Shown here in pieces: positions 37,801 to 50,980 of a stretch of 64,000 nucleotides of DNA; within the stretch, counting starts at the first letter, position 1, and every line of letters starts with the position of its first letter. The notes under the pieces are model-generated. The model did no database searches. It had not been told where the DNA came from and saw only the letters and a list, made by a program, of their open reading frames with translations. The stretch covers positions 22,950,665 to 23,014,664 of the forward strand of contig NC_133221.1 in the NCBI RefSeq assembly GCF_040436345.1, in the 5' to 3' direction. The position numbers and the translations under genes are program-made. The DNA is from Pagrus major (Eukaryota > Chordata > Actinopteri > Spariformes > Sparidae).

Positions 37801-40678
37801 CTATAACCAAAGTTGTGCACTATACCAGAGGATGTGATTACTCACACTCTGGCGGGCTGCTATGCTGGCACTGCTGTCAATCAGAATGGCGGTGAGGATG
37901 GGGCGAAGCATCTTGAAGCCCTCCTCTGATTCGTCTCCGCCCCCCAGCTGGATACAGAGCAGGGCAAAGACTGTGGCTGCTGCTGCCTGCTCCTCCGCGC
38001 CGCCTGGAGGCAACAAAAAGTTAGTATTTGTTTGTCAGTGACTGCAGTTGCTGTTGGCTGTGTTTCTGCTCCACCTTCAGCAACACTTGGGGGAAGAAAA
38101 AACTTAAGTGATCTTTTTGTGAATGTATATAATGTTTACATGTGTCTTCAATGAGTCCGCAGAAATATATTTAACTAAACCAGTGGAATTTCTGTTTCAT
38201 CTCACCTTTCTTAAGACTCCTTTCCAGGCAGTCGCTGATGGTGAGGCGTCTCTCCGTCAGGAAGTCGTACAGCACTTTGGAGGAGAAGGCCTGTCGCAAC
38301 GACTCGAGACCTGCAAGACGCGTCTTAGCACTGGGAGAGAAGGAGAGAGTTTAAGTTTATTTTTTTTGCAACATCACTTCATGCAATAATCTATTAGTCT
38401 GGTGTCGCACCATCATTTGTCTTCCTGTTTATTCCTGACATATCAGATTTGTATTCTTGATAGTGACTGGAAAAAAGCAAGACAAAAAATAAAACAACTT
38501 CACCTCTTATCAGCCAGGTTGTCTATACACTGCTTGAGTTTGTCTTCCGTTTCCTCCTGGGCAGTCTGCTCATCCACCTGCTCCCCTCCTGTGTTTGGCC
38601 AGTCAACGCAAACAGGATGTTAAAAACTGTATGCAAGTTTAATACTTCAGTTTTTACTGTCACATATTTCCTTAAAAGTACAAAAGCAGTGCCTTGGCTA
38701 TTATCTATGAAGAAATATGATTCTGAAAAGCATATGTATGCTTGATTAACTGCATTTGTGTACAAACCTGTGCCATCTTCCAGCACAGAGGCGGTTTCGC
38801 TGGTGCTGCTGTAGTGGCTGAGAACATCAGACATCAACTCATCATCGCTGGCACCAGACTCTCCCTTCACCCCATTTTTCATACCTACAAAGAGAGATGG
38901 GGAAACAGTGAGAACAGGGAAGATTGAAAGAGAAATGAGGGACATGGAGACCGGAGTGGAAAAGGTAAGAGCAAGGAGTGTGTTTACGTTCACAACAAAC
39001 TGACAGCCTGTTAGCAGAGATGTTATCTGTTTTCTGCCCAGGGACTACAGATGTAAATTAGATTATGGGAGTCTGAACAAGCACCGAGGGGAGCAAATGT
39101 GAATGAATCATCCATGAATCGTGATACAAACGACACAAGTCTAAATGCTATTTTCAGAGACAGCCATGTCCTTCTGCCTGCCTGTTGCTCTGTGTAGGGG
39201 GACTTAAAAATCATCAGATCTAGATAATGCTGATCATCTCGAAAATGACAGGTATGGTGAGGAGTGACAAGCTCACCACCAACTGTTGTTTGGTTAGTGA
39301 CGGAGTACAAGAAAAGCTTGCTCATGGGAGTAGGAAATAATGAGCAACACAAGGTCCAAATTAGATGTCAAAGTTTCCAAATAAAAAGCCACAATGTTTT
39401 TGAGCAACAACAGTTACTTCCTCCCTTTACTGTCCAAAATGTTGCAGAGTTCAGTACTGGCTTTTCCACACCAGGCTGCAATACAAGGGAGTGGACAGAA
39501 TAGCAGAAACACCTTCTCCAGTATAAGAACCCTGCAATAAATACTTTTTCAAAGCTTACAATGTCCAGGTTCTGGTCATAAGACAAATTTAAAGTCTATG
39601 GTGATGTCCGATTATCAGAACCGGTGTCTTTTAAATACATTTATTTTTTGGCTCTGATGCAGCCGCCTCTCTCTGTCTGTAGTCACCGCTCTGTGGTTTT
39701 GCTCAATGTCTCACCCCCAGCACTAACTAACCACCAAAGAAACTAAAGTTAGCAAATAAATAAAGTGGAGTAAAAAGTAAAATACTTCCATCCAGGATGT
39801 AGCGGGGTGGAAATATAATGTAGCAGAATATGGAAATAAAAGGATAAGTGCCTCAAAATTATACTAAATACAGCACGTGGAGTAAATTGTACTTCAGGTT
39901 TGGTTATATTCTATCTTGTCATTATAAATCTTAAGCCAAAGAAAATAATTTTATTGCAAATGTATATCAGTTCCAAATATCATTTTTCTGTCTCGTTGAT
40001 TACTAAAAATCTGTATTGGCCCTTAATAAATCATATTGGTCAATCTTTAGTTTTAACACCCAGTTACAATGTCTATAAAATGGTAAAGAGCTTCAAAATG
40101 ACAGCTGTTTAACATTGAAAGTGAAATAAAAAAACAGTAACAGGAAGCATCCCAAAATTAACCAGAATTTGGCTGGAGGCCATTCTCCAGCAGTGATTAA
40201 GCTGACTGTGGGCTTCTGCTCAGCTGTCTGTCTTTGTCAGTAACTGTACACCAGCAGAGCTCTACTTATACACAGACACACAAGGACACACTCAGAACCA
40301 AAGACAACGTCCAATATACCACCATCACATTTTATTATCAATCTCGTCCACATAGCAGCTAATGTTCTCCTCCATAATGACAGGAAATAGCAGATAACTG
40401 AAGGAATTTCGTCATCTTTTATGTTTTTATTAGGACTGGGCGGTGATCAATGTTTCAATGTTTCAACACAGCTCTGTCCTGTGTGTGAGAGAAGAAGTGG
40501 GATGGTTTGTTACACTGGATCTAAAACAGAAAAGGGGTTAAGAGCCAGGCGAGCTAAGCTAAGCTAACCCTCAGGTTCCTGCTGGCTCAGGACTTTCTAC
40601 TGTTGGTGGGATTACTGGAGACCAGAGTGGCCATTCATTTACTCATTCATTCAGTGTGTACCATCCAGAATGGTCAGA

Positions 40679-40731
<53 letters not shown>

Positions 40732-42543
40732 TGTGTGTGTGTGTTCATGTTCAGGTCAAACAGGACAGTTGAGGTAACCCAGAGGTCACGGTTATTTTTG
40801 CAGCAATGCAACATGGAAGTTATAGCTGTGAGTTACTTTCTCAATGAAAGCATGCATTTACTTTCTCAGGTTACCAACTGTAGACTAACTGCAGCAGTGG
40901 CATTCATTCATTCCACTCAGCTGTAGGTACACGCTCAATGCCTACATTGTAAATATGACAATTCATTCAGCTGTTTCAACCTGTCTTCTTGTAGTAAGAA
41001 AATTCCAGAGGAGAAAAATCAATTGAAGCTAAATGAGTAACTGGATAAAGAACAATATCTGAGCTCAGGTTAGGGCTTTTCACACTGCATATTCGTAGCT
41101 CCTCTTCACATTTCAGAATGTTGTCTTACTACTCCTTTTATATTTAGCCCCGCTTAATACTGGCACCTCTTAGCCCCAGGCTTAGTTGATTTTATGGGGA
41201 TAACCCCACAAAGTCAGGGCTAACTCTGCTCTGGAGCAGGGCCAGCAAGTCCTAGGCTAGAGTCGGGTTAGCCCACTTTGGAATGTACCAGTGTGAACAC
41301 TTTCTTAGCCCGGGGTTAAAAGCTCCCTTAGCCCGGGGCTATGCACAGTGTGAAAAGCAATAATGTGTCAACTCAGTGAACCAGGCTAAAGTTCAGATGA
41401 CTCAATTGTAGAGTCATAGCCTGCCATTTCTTTACACTGCAGAAGTTACACATTCAGGGTGGACGTTATCTTCAGCCACATGCTGCTGAATTTCTGTTGT
41501 GGCTGACAAATAATATACCACTATGTATTAGACATGTAAAGGTTCTTTTGTATTCTTCTGAAATTGTCAATGTCTGGCAAAATGGTGGCAGAGGCAGTAA
41601 TATTTGTTACACTTAATGTTTGGCCATTATAGCGTAAAACCTATACATACTGTTGTTTTCTGCCTGTGAAATATTTTACAGCTGAGCTGACTGTGTAACA
41701 GCTGGGCAACTGCTCAATATGCAAACTGTACTGTACAACAATGACACAATAGTTGCATGTTGCTATTGTTCCTATTAATAGCCACCTTTTCCAATGCGTC
41801 AGTATTACACACTCAGTTGTAAAACTGGGTGTGTGAGTGCTTATAGTGTTGAGCTGGCGATAAAAAGTTAAGCCTCTGGTCCCATTTGGAAATCATAACA
41901 GTTGCTATTTCTGGGAAAACACAAGTGGGACAAGAAAGTCCTTAGATCAGAGTAAAACATCCAAGCATCTCAACACAGACACATCTTTCAGATTCATTTC
42001 AAATAAGAGAAGAATTTCAAAAATATTGCTAAACATACACTAGTAGGTAACATGACACATAGGGTCTTATTAGGGATGCCATGATTCTCCAACTCTATTT
42101 GATTTGACATTCGATTTTAAGATTAAGATTCAATTAAACTTTTGATTTAAATATTGATTTTCAGCACTGACGGCTACGCCATTGTTAGAATGTCATGTCT
42201 TTAATTGTAAAGATCAACAGATAATCAGTTTTCTGCCCTGACAACCGTCATTTATATTTTTTAGTTATTCTTTAACAAGACAGGCTACATGTTATCAAGT
42301 GGGGCATAACCGCCATATTTTTTTTGGTCAACTTTAAATTTAAAATATAATACAGCATATTACCAGTCAACTGTTAAACACAAAACAAACAGAAGAGTCA
42401 CTATTTGGCAGGATACTTTACAACAACAGCTTGAGTTTTCTCACACTTTTTGTAGTGTCTGTCCAGCAGCACACAAAGGTTGCAAGAGTTGTTGTTTTTC
42501 TTTTTTCTGACATGCGCCAGATGCAAGCAAGTAGACAAAAAGT

Positions 42544-42583
<40 letters not shown>

Positions 42584-45178
42584 TATATATATACATACAT
42601 ATATATACACACATATATATACACACATATATATACACATGTATATACACATGTATATACATGTATTGAAGAAGCAGGTTAAACACATTTTGTTGTTACA
42701 ACATAAACATGAATGCAGCCCTGATCAACCTGGCACTTTCCTTATCCAATATTCTTATTTCTTTGACAGAAACAGCCTGTGGGCTCTCATGTTCACAGCA
42801 GAGATAACGCACCCTGCGAGTCTGTATCAATCAGTGATTTTCAGGTCATCATCCTTGAACCCCCGTCCACTGTACAAGCTTTTCCCCTGCAGTCACAAAC
42901 ACACACACAGAAAAACACAGCTACACACCTTCCCACGCAAGCCCACCCACACATAGCTCACTATGGTGAGTGTGAGCTCCCTGCCACGACTCACGTGTCG
43001 TCTCCACTTTGCTACTTTATGCTTACATAGCAATCACTCACACAGCTCCTCTGACAAAGAGGCTGACAAATCAGAACTCTGAGCCGCAGGGGTGGGAGCT
43101 CACTCGAGTCCCCTTGCCATGACCTGGTAGCACAAGCTTTAAATACAAGAGTAAATTTACCTGTGTCCTCACTACAAGTATTTTGCTGAGGTTCTAGTCA
43201 TCGCCATATGTTCTTTTCTGATGCTGTAAAGATCCAATTAAATGTCTTTAAACTGTAGATCCCACCAGAACAACTCCTTAAACAGGCAGAATAGAATAAG
43301 TCCTGGTCTTCTTCAGATTCAGTCAAATTTGCTGTATGTAGAGATTCCTGGAAAGTCGCAGACTTTAACTCTAACTCAACCAATCAGTAAAACATAATAT
43401 GTGTTTAGAATAAATAAGGAAATGTGGGATGGGAAAGCCACAATGATTGAGGATGACACAATTACAAAGTTTGCGTGATATGAACTCAGTGCATCAAAGA
43501 GAAAGAGTCACTCTAAGAAGCAATGAGTGCCTGCAACAAAACTTTTCCGGGTGTCAGCGCAGATAAGAAAATGAGGCTTGATGATGCCAAATGAATGGCT
43601 TGATGGGAGTAGGTGACAGTATCTAGTCTTGCTTCATTACCAGCAGCCGTTTGTAAGCGAGCAGGTTGGGTGGATGAGACGGTCAGATGTGAAACAGCCA
43701 TTACTCTCAGCATGAGGTGGGGTGTTAACTTGTGGTGTTCAAGTGTGACATGCATGAGGACTGAAAAAACTAAGAAGTAATGGGAAATTCAACCAGTCAG
43801 TCAATGCAGTACACAGCATGAGCAGGTGATATGAGGGACGGGAGGGTTAAAACTTTTCAGCGCAGTTGGGAATAAGAAAAACACACGGTGAGTTTAGCAT
43901 GAGAGTGGCTGCTGGGATTACTGCATGCACTGCCGTGAGGTTCAAGAGCTGCTGGACAGGCCTCGAGCTGGACACGAAGCTGAGGTCAGGGGTCAGAGGA
44001 GTTACCTTTCAGCGAGGCTTTAGACGACAGCTGCAGCTGAAGAACCTCCTGACGAAGAGAGCCTGGAGATGACGTGTGGACGACGGAATGAATGAATGAA
44101 AAGATGGATGAAATATAGGGTGAATGGATTGGAGGAAGAATGGTGCAGGGATGCATCAATGAATGAATGAATGAATGGAAAGATGGGAAAAATGAATGAA
44201 TGAGCATGATGGAGAAGAAAAAGCAGAAGTGAGCTCCATTTTTCCATCGGTGAAACATATGCATTGCATAATAGTCATGCACACTTGACAATACTGCACA
44301 ATCAGAAACCTTACGTTAAAGTAAGTTCTCGTACAATTTACAAACATTTGCAAATATAATGCAGGATTAACAAACACTGACTCCTGCCCCTTATTCTCCT
44401 TTTAATAACCAGCAGAAATGTACACTCCACAAAAATAAATGTGTGTGCATTTAGACGCTGGCACGTGTGTGCTCCAGGGCTACGTCACTCCATAAAACGT
44501 GAGGGGGCTGTAACGCCCTCCTGGCACATGTATGATCCACACCACTACTGTACAGTATGGTGATTAAAAACGTGTAGCTGTGACTCCCAAAGCAGCAACC
44601 AGCAACCTAACTGCATGCAAATTAACTCATTTAAATGTAATCAGGGACTCTGTTGCACTTGTTGCTTCTCTTCAACAGTTTTCAGCTAAGTGGCGTTGCT
44701 GCTAAAAATAACATGCGGTTAACCTTAAGTGTAGCATGAGGTGTCCTGAGCGTTAGCAGAGATCTTCAGTTAGCCCTGATATGAATCACACTTTTCTTCT
44801 GTGATCCTTCAACTCATCGAAGTGAGTGGCCTCAACAGAAAAGTGTGACAGACACATGCAGACTGCACTGCTAAGCTGCAGCACTATTTATAGCTAAGCC
44901 ACATGGCTGTAACATGTCTGACAGCAACACACTTTACATGTCAGGTAGCAACAAGCTGTCTTTTTACCATTCATGCCACATGGAGCAGGTTCACAAACAA
45001 ACTGCTACCACCTGTCTGGGTTTTAGGTGTGGCAATCAAGCGTGAATTAATACTTGAATCACACTTGTCATAACACTCCTACTGTTTTATTGCCGGAGGC
45101 TGGAGGGTGAGGTAGCATGGCTGTTAGCTACTTACCCGGCTTGCTGGAGCCACGTTTCCCCTTTTTACTCCGTGGCAT
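34845..45178 (-). CDS. ifrd2: interferon-related developmental regulator 2
   Basis: IFRD2 belongs to a HEAT/ARM-like helical family; the mammalian protein binds inactive ribosomes and dampens translation. Twelve coding exons: 45136-45178, 38768-38884, 38504-38588, 38206-38330, 37846-38003, 36866-36919, 36510-36688, 36273-36381, 36013-36147, 35805-35933, 35084-35176, 34845-34925. They join in phase to 435 aa (human about 442). The N-terminus [15 protein letters not shown] and an acidic Ser-rich segment ([17 protein letters not shown]) are followed by the conserved family blocks [86 protein letters not shown] and [15 protein letters not shown]. The C-terminus ends in [11 protein letters not shown]. 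MPRxxKG at the start and [10 protein letters not shown] favour IFRD2 over IFRD1. Intron 1 is 6.2 kb and repeat-rich; it contains a candidate extra exon at 44,006-44,062. Exon edges were chosen by phase; for exon 3 the upstream acceptor (CACAG) is needed to keep frame. Confidence 0.95.
39755..39905 (+). mobile_element. hAT-like MITE fragment in ifrd2 intron 1
   Basis: AGTAAAAAGTAAAATACTT near the left and 'GTGCCTCAAAATTATACT' with 'GAGTAAATTGTACTTCAG' on the right resemble the common teleost 'AAGTACTTGAGTAAATGTACTT' short element. The ends are imprecise and the class is assigned by resemblance only. Confidence 0.4.
40682..40743. repeat. (GT)n microsatellite with AT interruption
   Basis: GT run broken by a short ATATATAT segment, in ifrd2 intron 1. 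Confidence 0.95.
41086..41358. mobile_element. MITE with terminal inverted repeats in ifrd2 intron 1
   Basis: The left end GCTTTTCACACTGCATA is mirrored by the right end TATGCACAGTGTGAAAAGC, with a 2-base length difference. The interior is rich in 'TTAGCCC' and 'GGGCTAA' repeats, themselves inverted (41,150-41,190 against 41,310-41,340), so the whole element could fold as a hairpin. It is 273 bp and non-coding. No clear target-site duplication is visible. Confidence 0.6.
42546..42664. repeat. (AT)n and ATATACAC compound microsatellite
   Basis: An AT dinucleotide run grades into repeated ATATATACAC and ATGTATATACAC units. The Tyr/Ile frames on both strands are artefacts. It lies in ifrd2 intron 1. 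Confidence 0.9.
44006..44062 (-). CDS. ifrd2: candidate cassette exon of ifrd2
   Basis: On the minus strand, CATCTCCAG precedes and GTAACT follows a 57-base segment. It is open in the frame set by ifrd2 exon 1 (which leaves one base over) and hands over one base to exon 2, so inclusion adds exactly 19 codons without shifting the frame. The encoded segment is [19 protein letters not shown], inserted between KPG and MKN. Human IFRD2 has more residues than the 435-aa form at this point of the N-terminus, which is compatible. Expression cannot be shown from sequence; it could be chance. Confidence 0.4.
44085..44205. repeat. imperfect (GAAT)n microsatellite
   Basis: Scattered GAAT/GGAT tetranucleotide repeats in ifrd2 intron 1, densest at 44,157-44,180. 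Confidence 0.85.
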
Positions 45179-45735
45179 TCTGAGCGGCGCTTTGATCCAC
45201 AGTTCACAACAAAGCTAGCTGAGCGTTAGCTAGCCGAGTTAGCCTGCTGCCAGTCCAACTGTCAGCCCCGCTCCTTACTGATTTGACAGTTGGTGTGAAG
45301 GCAGCAGCAGTACAGTGCTTGATGGCCTCCGAGGTTTATCTCGACAGCCGGGCAAAAAGCTCCCACCTTCTTTCACACTTTTGTTGACACTTTGGCTAAC
45401 GTTGGCTAGCTTCCTTTACGAGCACCAACAAACCACCACCACCACCACCAAGCTCCGCAACTCCCCGCTGTCTTCTGCCTCGGAATAAGAGTTGTCCGGC
45501 GGCGAAAAAGTCACTTTCCTCAACGGTTTTCACAATGTATTATCTGTGATTGTCCCCCGGTAATCTATATCTAATACCAGGTTGAGATATTAAGTATTTT
45601 CCAAAGTGTTCTGGACGGAGTTCTGAGCACGCTGCTGTCGCCAAGTCCACCATCTTCCTCTCAGTAACTACTGAACAGACCGGCAGCCGAGGTTGCCAGG
45701 TTAGTTCTCCTAGCATCCCCCGTTTCCGGTATGTC
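45179..45735 (-). promoter_or_regulatory. ifrd2: ifrd2 promoter and 5' UTR region
   Basis: A segment with raised CpG upstream of the ifrd2 ATG. On the minus strand it contains ACCGGAAACG (45,721-45,730), an ETS-type core, and AAGATGGTGG (45,647-45,656), a YY1-like site. Both are typical of TATA-less housekeeping promoters. The transcription start is inferred to lie near the latter. A (CCA)n run lies at about 45,432-45,450. Confidence 0.45.
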
Positions 45736-47489
45736 TAAATTAAACCAACCCCAGACCTAATGGAAGAAACCCTTGTTTTTACAAGAAATGAGAGACAAAA
45801 TTGTATATTAAACGTTTAATACAACACATAAACATATTTACAAATACTTCTAACAGATATCGTCCTATATAAAGTTGTTATAAGCCATTATTATGAGAAC
45901 ATTTTGAGACAAAAAGGAAAAAAGAGGCAAAATTCCATAGATATTAAACTATATCACTAACTATATGTGTCTATATCCATAATTCATACTTTGTCCTTTA
46001 CATGTGGCCTTATCCCATTCCATATGTCAGTACCCCCCAGACCTTCTTTAGCATCCAAAATTACGACCACAGTGACATGATGAGGAATGTGCTGTATATA
46101 AAACATCTGTGCAACCTTTTTTTCATGTCAGTGTCCATTTCCATAAATAAAATCACAATGGCTCAGGGTAAGTGAAAATGTCTTTAATAGAGAAATTATA
46201 CTTTTTAATCAAATAAACAATATTATTTATTTTTTTTACATTGAAATTCAGTTCAGAATTAAAACTCACAGTGACTCAGAGTTAACAAACTTTAAACCTA
46301 TAAATCAGTAGTATTATTTCTATAATAACTATGTTATTATTTTCAGAAAATCAGACATTCAGAGCGCCACAGAAAGTCCAAAGACAATGTCCTAGTTTAA
46401 TACAGAAATTACATTTCATTAGTTGCCAGACAGAACACATATAATGACAATTAACATATTTTCATGTTAGGTTATCATTGTACCTCATGTAGTGTAATTC
46501 CTCCAACAGTCTGATGAGATCAGGTTATTGATGATATCAACAGAGTAAACCAGAACTCCCTTAAAATCCCTCCACACAAGAACTTGATGAGAAAATCTAA
46601 TAATTGGCTTATTTCAGTTAGGGGCTTTGTGTCGGAGGGATTATGAGCTGGCCCTGTTTGACCTCCCATGATTAAGCTGTTTACACCTAATAATAATAAT
46701 ACACATGGAAATTTGGCTCTGTGGTATTTGAAAGACCTTAAAAACACTGCCAACATGTAGTGAATTAATATCAAAAGAAGCATTTGGAATCTCTTTGTTT
46801 TGGTCCAGCGGTGACAAAGTAAATGCTGTCATGTTTCATTAGCAAAACCTATGTCCTACAACAAAAAGTTAATTAAATACTCCTGTTTAATGGATCCACA
46901 GGGCTTCACTGTTTTCATTCTTACTGTAAGTGCAGTAAGTTGATTCAGTTCAACCTGCTTTCCACCGACAACTTGGTCTATAAACCATGTTAAAAGAGAA
47001 TCTGGGCCCATACATTCTCAGACTCTACAACACTGCTTGTAATGTATTTCATGCACACCCATCCACAGGGGAAACCTGGATGCTGTGTTGCTTGACACAT
47101 ACAGGTAGCACACTGTTTGTCTGTATAAAGTGTCCTGCTCATAGTCTTTGTATTATGTGCTGGTGTCCTCGAACCACCTGTCAGTTTATATTGTTGTGTC
47201 TCTGCTTTAGTGTCTCAAATACAAACTATTGTGCATTTAATGTGCTTCACAATAAAGTGACTGAACACATCAAACCAGCACACATACTGTATTGTATAAC
47301 AGCTTATCATTTTGTATTATTTTCTTTCAGTGTACTCTACCTTGAAGACTCAGTCTTACATTGGTGTTGCATTGCTGGAGGTAAACAGAAGGGGGCAGCA
47401 TTGGTGAATATGGGACAGAACGGAGGAATGTTCCAGTGAGAGTATACAGTGTGTATTGTGTATTTATGTGCGTTTGTGTGTCTGGGTGT
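45736..47489. other. intergenic stretch between ifrd2 promoter and amt stop
   Basis: AT-rich with no recognised exon. Its right part should be the amt 3' UTR. An ATTAAA on the minus strand at 47,236-47,241 is a possible poly(A) signal. The 150-aa plus-strand frame at 46,987-47,439 lacks any family motif and I do not call it a gene. Confidence 0.45.
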
Positions 47490-50400
47490 CTATCCAGTGT
47501 AGTAGTTGGTGGGGACGAAGGGCATCTTGCTGACGGTGGCGGGCACAGCTTTCTTCCGGACCTCCACCTGGATGGCCGTACCGTTCTTAGCGAATGCCGC
47601 ATCCACGTAACCCATGGCAACGTTCTTTTTCAGGCAGGGAGAGGGACAGCCGCTCGTCACCTCACCTAAATTAAACAGCAAAGATTCGGTCATTGATTAC
47701 AAATCTCTGTCTGACACCCATTCTGGCTACATCTTCAGAAAAAACACAGATAGCGAGCCAGAATAAAAACATTTTGGTAGCTACTCTGTGCTTCAGATTT
47801 CCTCCCTGAGGTGCACACTGACTTGTTGATTGACTCAATTTTTAACTGTTCACACATTATGTTCATTTACTTCCTTATTCACACAATCACTAAATGTTAG
47901 GACTGGAATATACCTAAATTCATAAGGAGTTTTCTTTTGATTATTAACATATATCAATTTGACGCATGTATGCAAAATAACGTGAACATGTGACAAAAAA
48001 TAGAAATAATAGAATCAAACAGAGGCTCTACTAATAAATCTTTTTTGTGCGTCAGTGGTTGTCCTTTCTTACCTATGACCTTTCCGTCAGGGCTGAGTAT
48101 GGGTGTGTGTTGTCTGACGGGGGGGCCGGTGGACACCAGACCGACTCTCTTCCTGGCTGTCTTGGCTTTGATCTGAGGTACGATGATGTCAGCGCCGGGG
48201 AAATCCTTGTCCTTACGCCGACGCTTTCCTGTGCGTGAGAAGACGGAGCAACAGAGTTAATACACAGAACAGACTAACACAGCAAGACACTACAACACGC
48301 AGAGAAACTTCTTCACATTTAATGGGAATGGTCTTCATCAATAGGGATATTTTTGGCTCTTTAGCTGCTAAATGCGCCACTAAGTTCAACAGCTAATCGC
48401 TAACTGCATCTGTATGCTGTTTGGTGCTGAGCAGGTAATGTACAGTTCTAGAGATTTTTCACTAAAATCAGCTGCATGTTATGGCTAAAAATGATGCTTA
48501 GAGCGTGGTGAGAGTGAACTAAAACTAAAGTTGTGGGCTGGACAGCTAAACAATGAGCTAAAGGGAGCTCCTGTGCGTAATCTCTTGTGTGTCGGACTTG
48601 AACATTTCTGATTCAGCACGTGACACCTCGTTTGTTTGTTCATGTCTTGGTTGGTCTCTTCTGGTTACCTGGCAACCGGTCCCACCAACTAAAATATTCC
48701 AATTGACAGCCCCCATAAAACAGCAAATTGTCTTTTTTATAACATGTTAATTAGAGAGATCTTTCCATCAATCTTCTTATCTAACGCGCTGCTTGACAAG
48801 AGTCCAGATATAGAAAGAAAGATTGACGTGTCCTAAAATCACCCGTTCCATCACAGCCTTCCTCAAAAACAACCTCATGGAAATATTTCAGACTGAACAT
48901 TCAAATCTCACCTATGGTCCAGACTAGGGTGGCCTCCACAGGTGTGGTGGTCTCATCTATGTCATTGCCATAGAGACAAAGCCCCGCCTCCAGCCGCAGA
49001 CTGTCCCTGGAGCCCAGACCGGCCAGCTTCACCTCGCTGTTAGTCAGCAGCTTCTCCGTCAGCTCCACCACTCTGGACTGAGGGACGGAGATCTGGGACA
49101 GAGAGACAGATGCACTGAGGTTGAGTCTCAATCCAAGAGTTCTCATGGAAACGATGAAGTGGAAACAGTTTATTTTACCTCGTCATCAATACTGAAATAA
49201 AAACACATCTGTTGGCAGGAACTTTTTCAATAAAGATGGACTTTCATTAAGCAGATGATTTAAATAATTTATTACACAGTGTAGAGTCGGTCTACTTGAG
49301 GGTACTTGTGAGTCTCAGCAGTGAGGGAATGACTGATGGAAGGAATCAAACAAACAAACAAAAGCAAACTCCCACATTCCTTTTTGTCAGAAGACCAACC
49401 CACATCCATCCTGCTTTCTACAGAGCTCCAGCACAGCGGGCCGACAAGAAAAAGTTACATGTAGTAAACAATTAATCTGGAATCAAGGAGTGGGTTCCTC
49501 GCAAAACAGAACAGCTGTGTTGAACAGTGAGAACAAGAGACGTCCTCTATCATTATGTTAAGTGAGTAACAACAAAAGGTCTGTGTGTTCAATGACATTA
49601 TGCAACAAGTTTAGGGGCATGTAAATCACAAGACAATTATCAGATACAAAGAAACGCTAAACATCCTCTACAGTTTCCCCCTGACTGACTGTTCCTCTAG
49701 TGTCATCATGAGGCTCACATTTGTGTATATAATAAAATGTCTCAGAGAAATTTGGCGTGCTCATGTTCCTCTCACGATGAATTGCATTAACTTAACAGCA
49801 GATCGTGTCCTGGACAAAATAAAAAATACCCTCATAGACTTCATGCAATGTTTGTAGCTCTTTTTTAAACAGCTGAACCATGTCAACAAACAGATGTGAG
49901 CTAGGTACAGTTTGTTTACTTTGCAGTTAGCCAGTGACTAGCATTACTGCTAGCTTAGTTAACTCTGTTGTGACTGTTGTTTGTACATCTTTAGTCTGAT
50001 GCTAACATTAGCATCAGACTCAAAGCCAAAATACAATCTCAAAGAACGTCTAACCTGTAGACTCTTGATTTTGGTTCTTACCAGTGTCCATTATAAGTAA
50101 GCAATGGCAAAAGATTGGGTTTCCTGAAATGCAAACATAACCGAGTATAGACTCAGAACCAAAGTCAAACTGTTGAGTGGAGGTGTCCTGTTTGAGATCT
50201 AGTCATTTAAAGTTTTCTCAAGGCCTCAGAAAAATGTGTGAAGTGGTTAATTAACTTTTAAGCTGAGCTAACTTTTAACTTTCCTCAAGATCACTTTCAA
50301 AGGGCTAAAAAAGCAGAGGAAGGAAGCAAAGACAGAGAGATGCTGACCTCCACCCCGTCCTCTCCTGTGTATCCACAGCGGGTGACCCTGCAGCCAGGAA

Positions 50401-50751
50401 TGCCGAACACAGTGGCCAAGGTGGATGTCATGAAGGTCAGCTTACTGAGGTCCTCCTTCAGCCCCTGCTGGAGCACCTGAGACATGGACGGACCTGACAG
50501 CACACATACACAACTTTAAAAAAGGATTCAGTGAGTAAAGAGTGAAAAGAACTGAAACAAAGTGAAACAGAAACATGAAATTATTAGAGTAATACTGGCA
50601 AGGGCAAAAAGAAAAAAAAAAGAAAGCAACTGAGATAATGAAACAAAAACCTGGGAGAAGGGAGAGGAAGAACAACATATAGAGGGAGGAAAACGAGGAT
50701 TAAAGAGGAGGCAGAAGGCAACAAATGGGCGGACATATGGGAGGAAAGAAA

Positions 50752-50785
<34 letters not shown>

Positions 50786-50933
50786 ACAATATAGTGAAGT
50801 GGAGGAAAGGCAAACAGTAAAAAAGGAGAGAGGAAGAATACTTTACCTTGCAAAGCAATCAGCGCTTCATCAAGGAACTCCAGATCCACATCAAATCCTG
50901 CAGATTTGAACTCTGCTAGTCTGGCCTGCAGGT

Positions 50934-50980
<47 letters not shown>

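Noticed and set aside
34845-45178. Assignment of the IFRD gene to IFRD1
   Set aside because: The N-terminal MPRxxKG and the [10 protein letters not shown] block fit IFRD2 better, and the neighbours are those of IFRD2.
46987-47439. 150-aa plus-strand frame between ifrd2 and amt
   Set aside because: It starts in AT-rich sequence with no promoter, splice or family evidence, and its end runs into the region expected to be the amt 3' UTR on the other strand.
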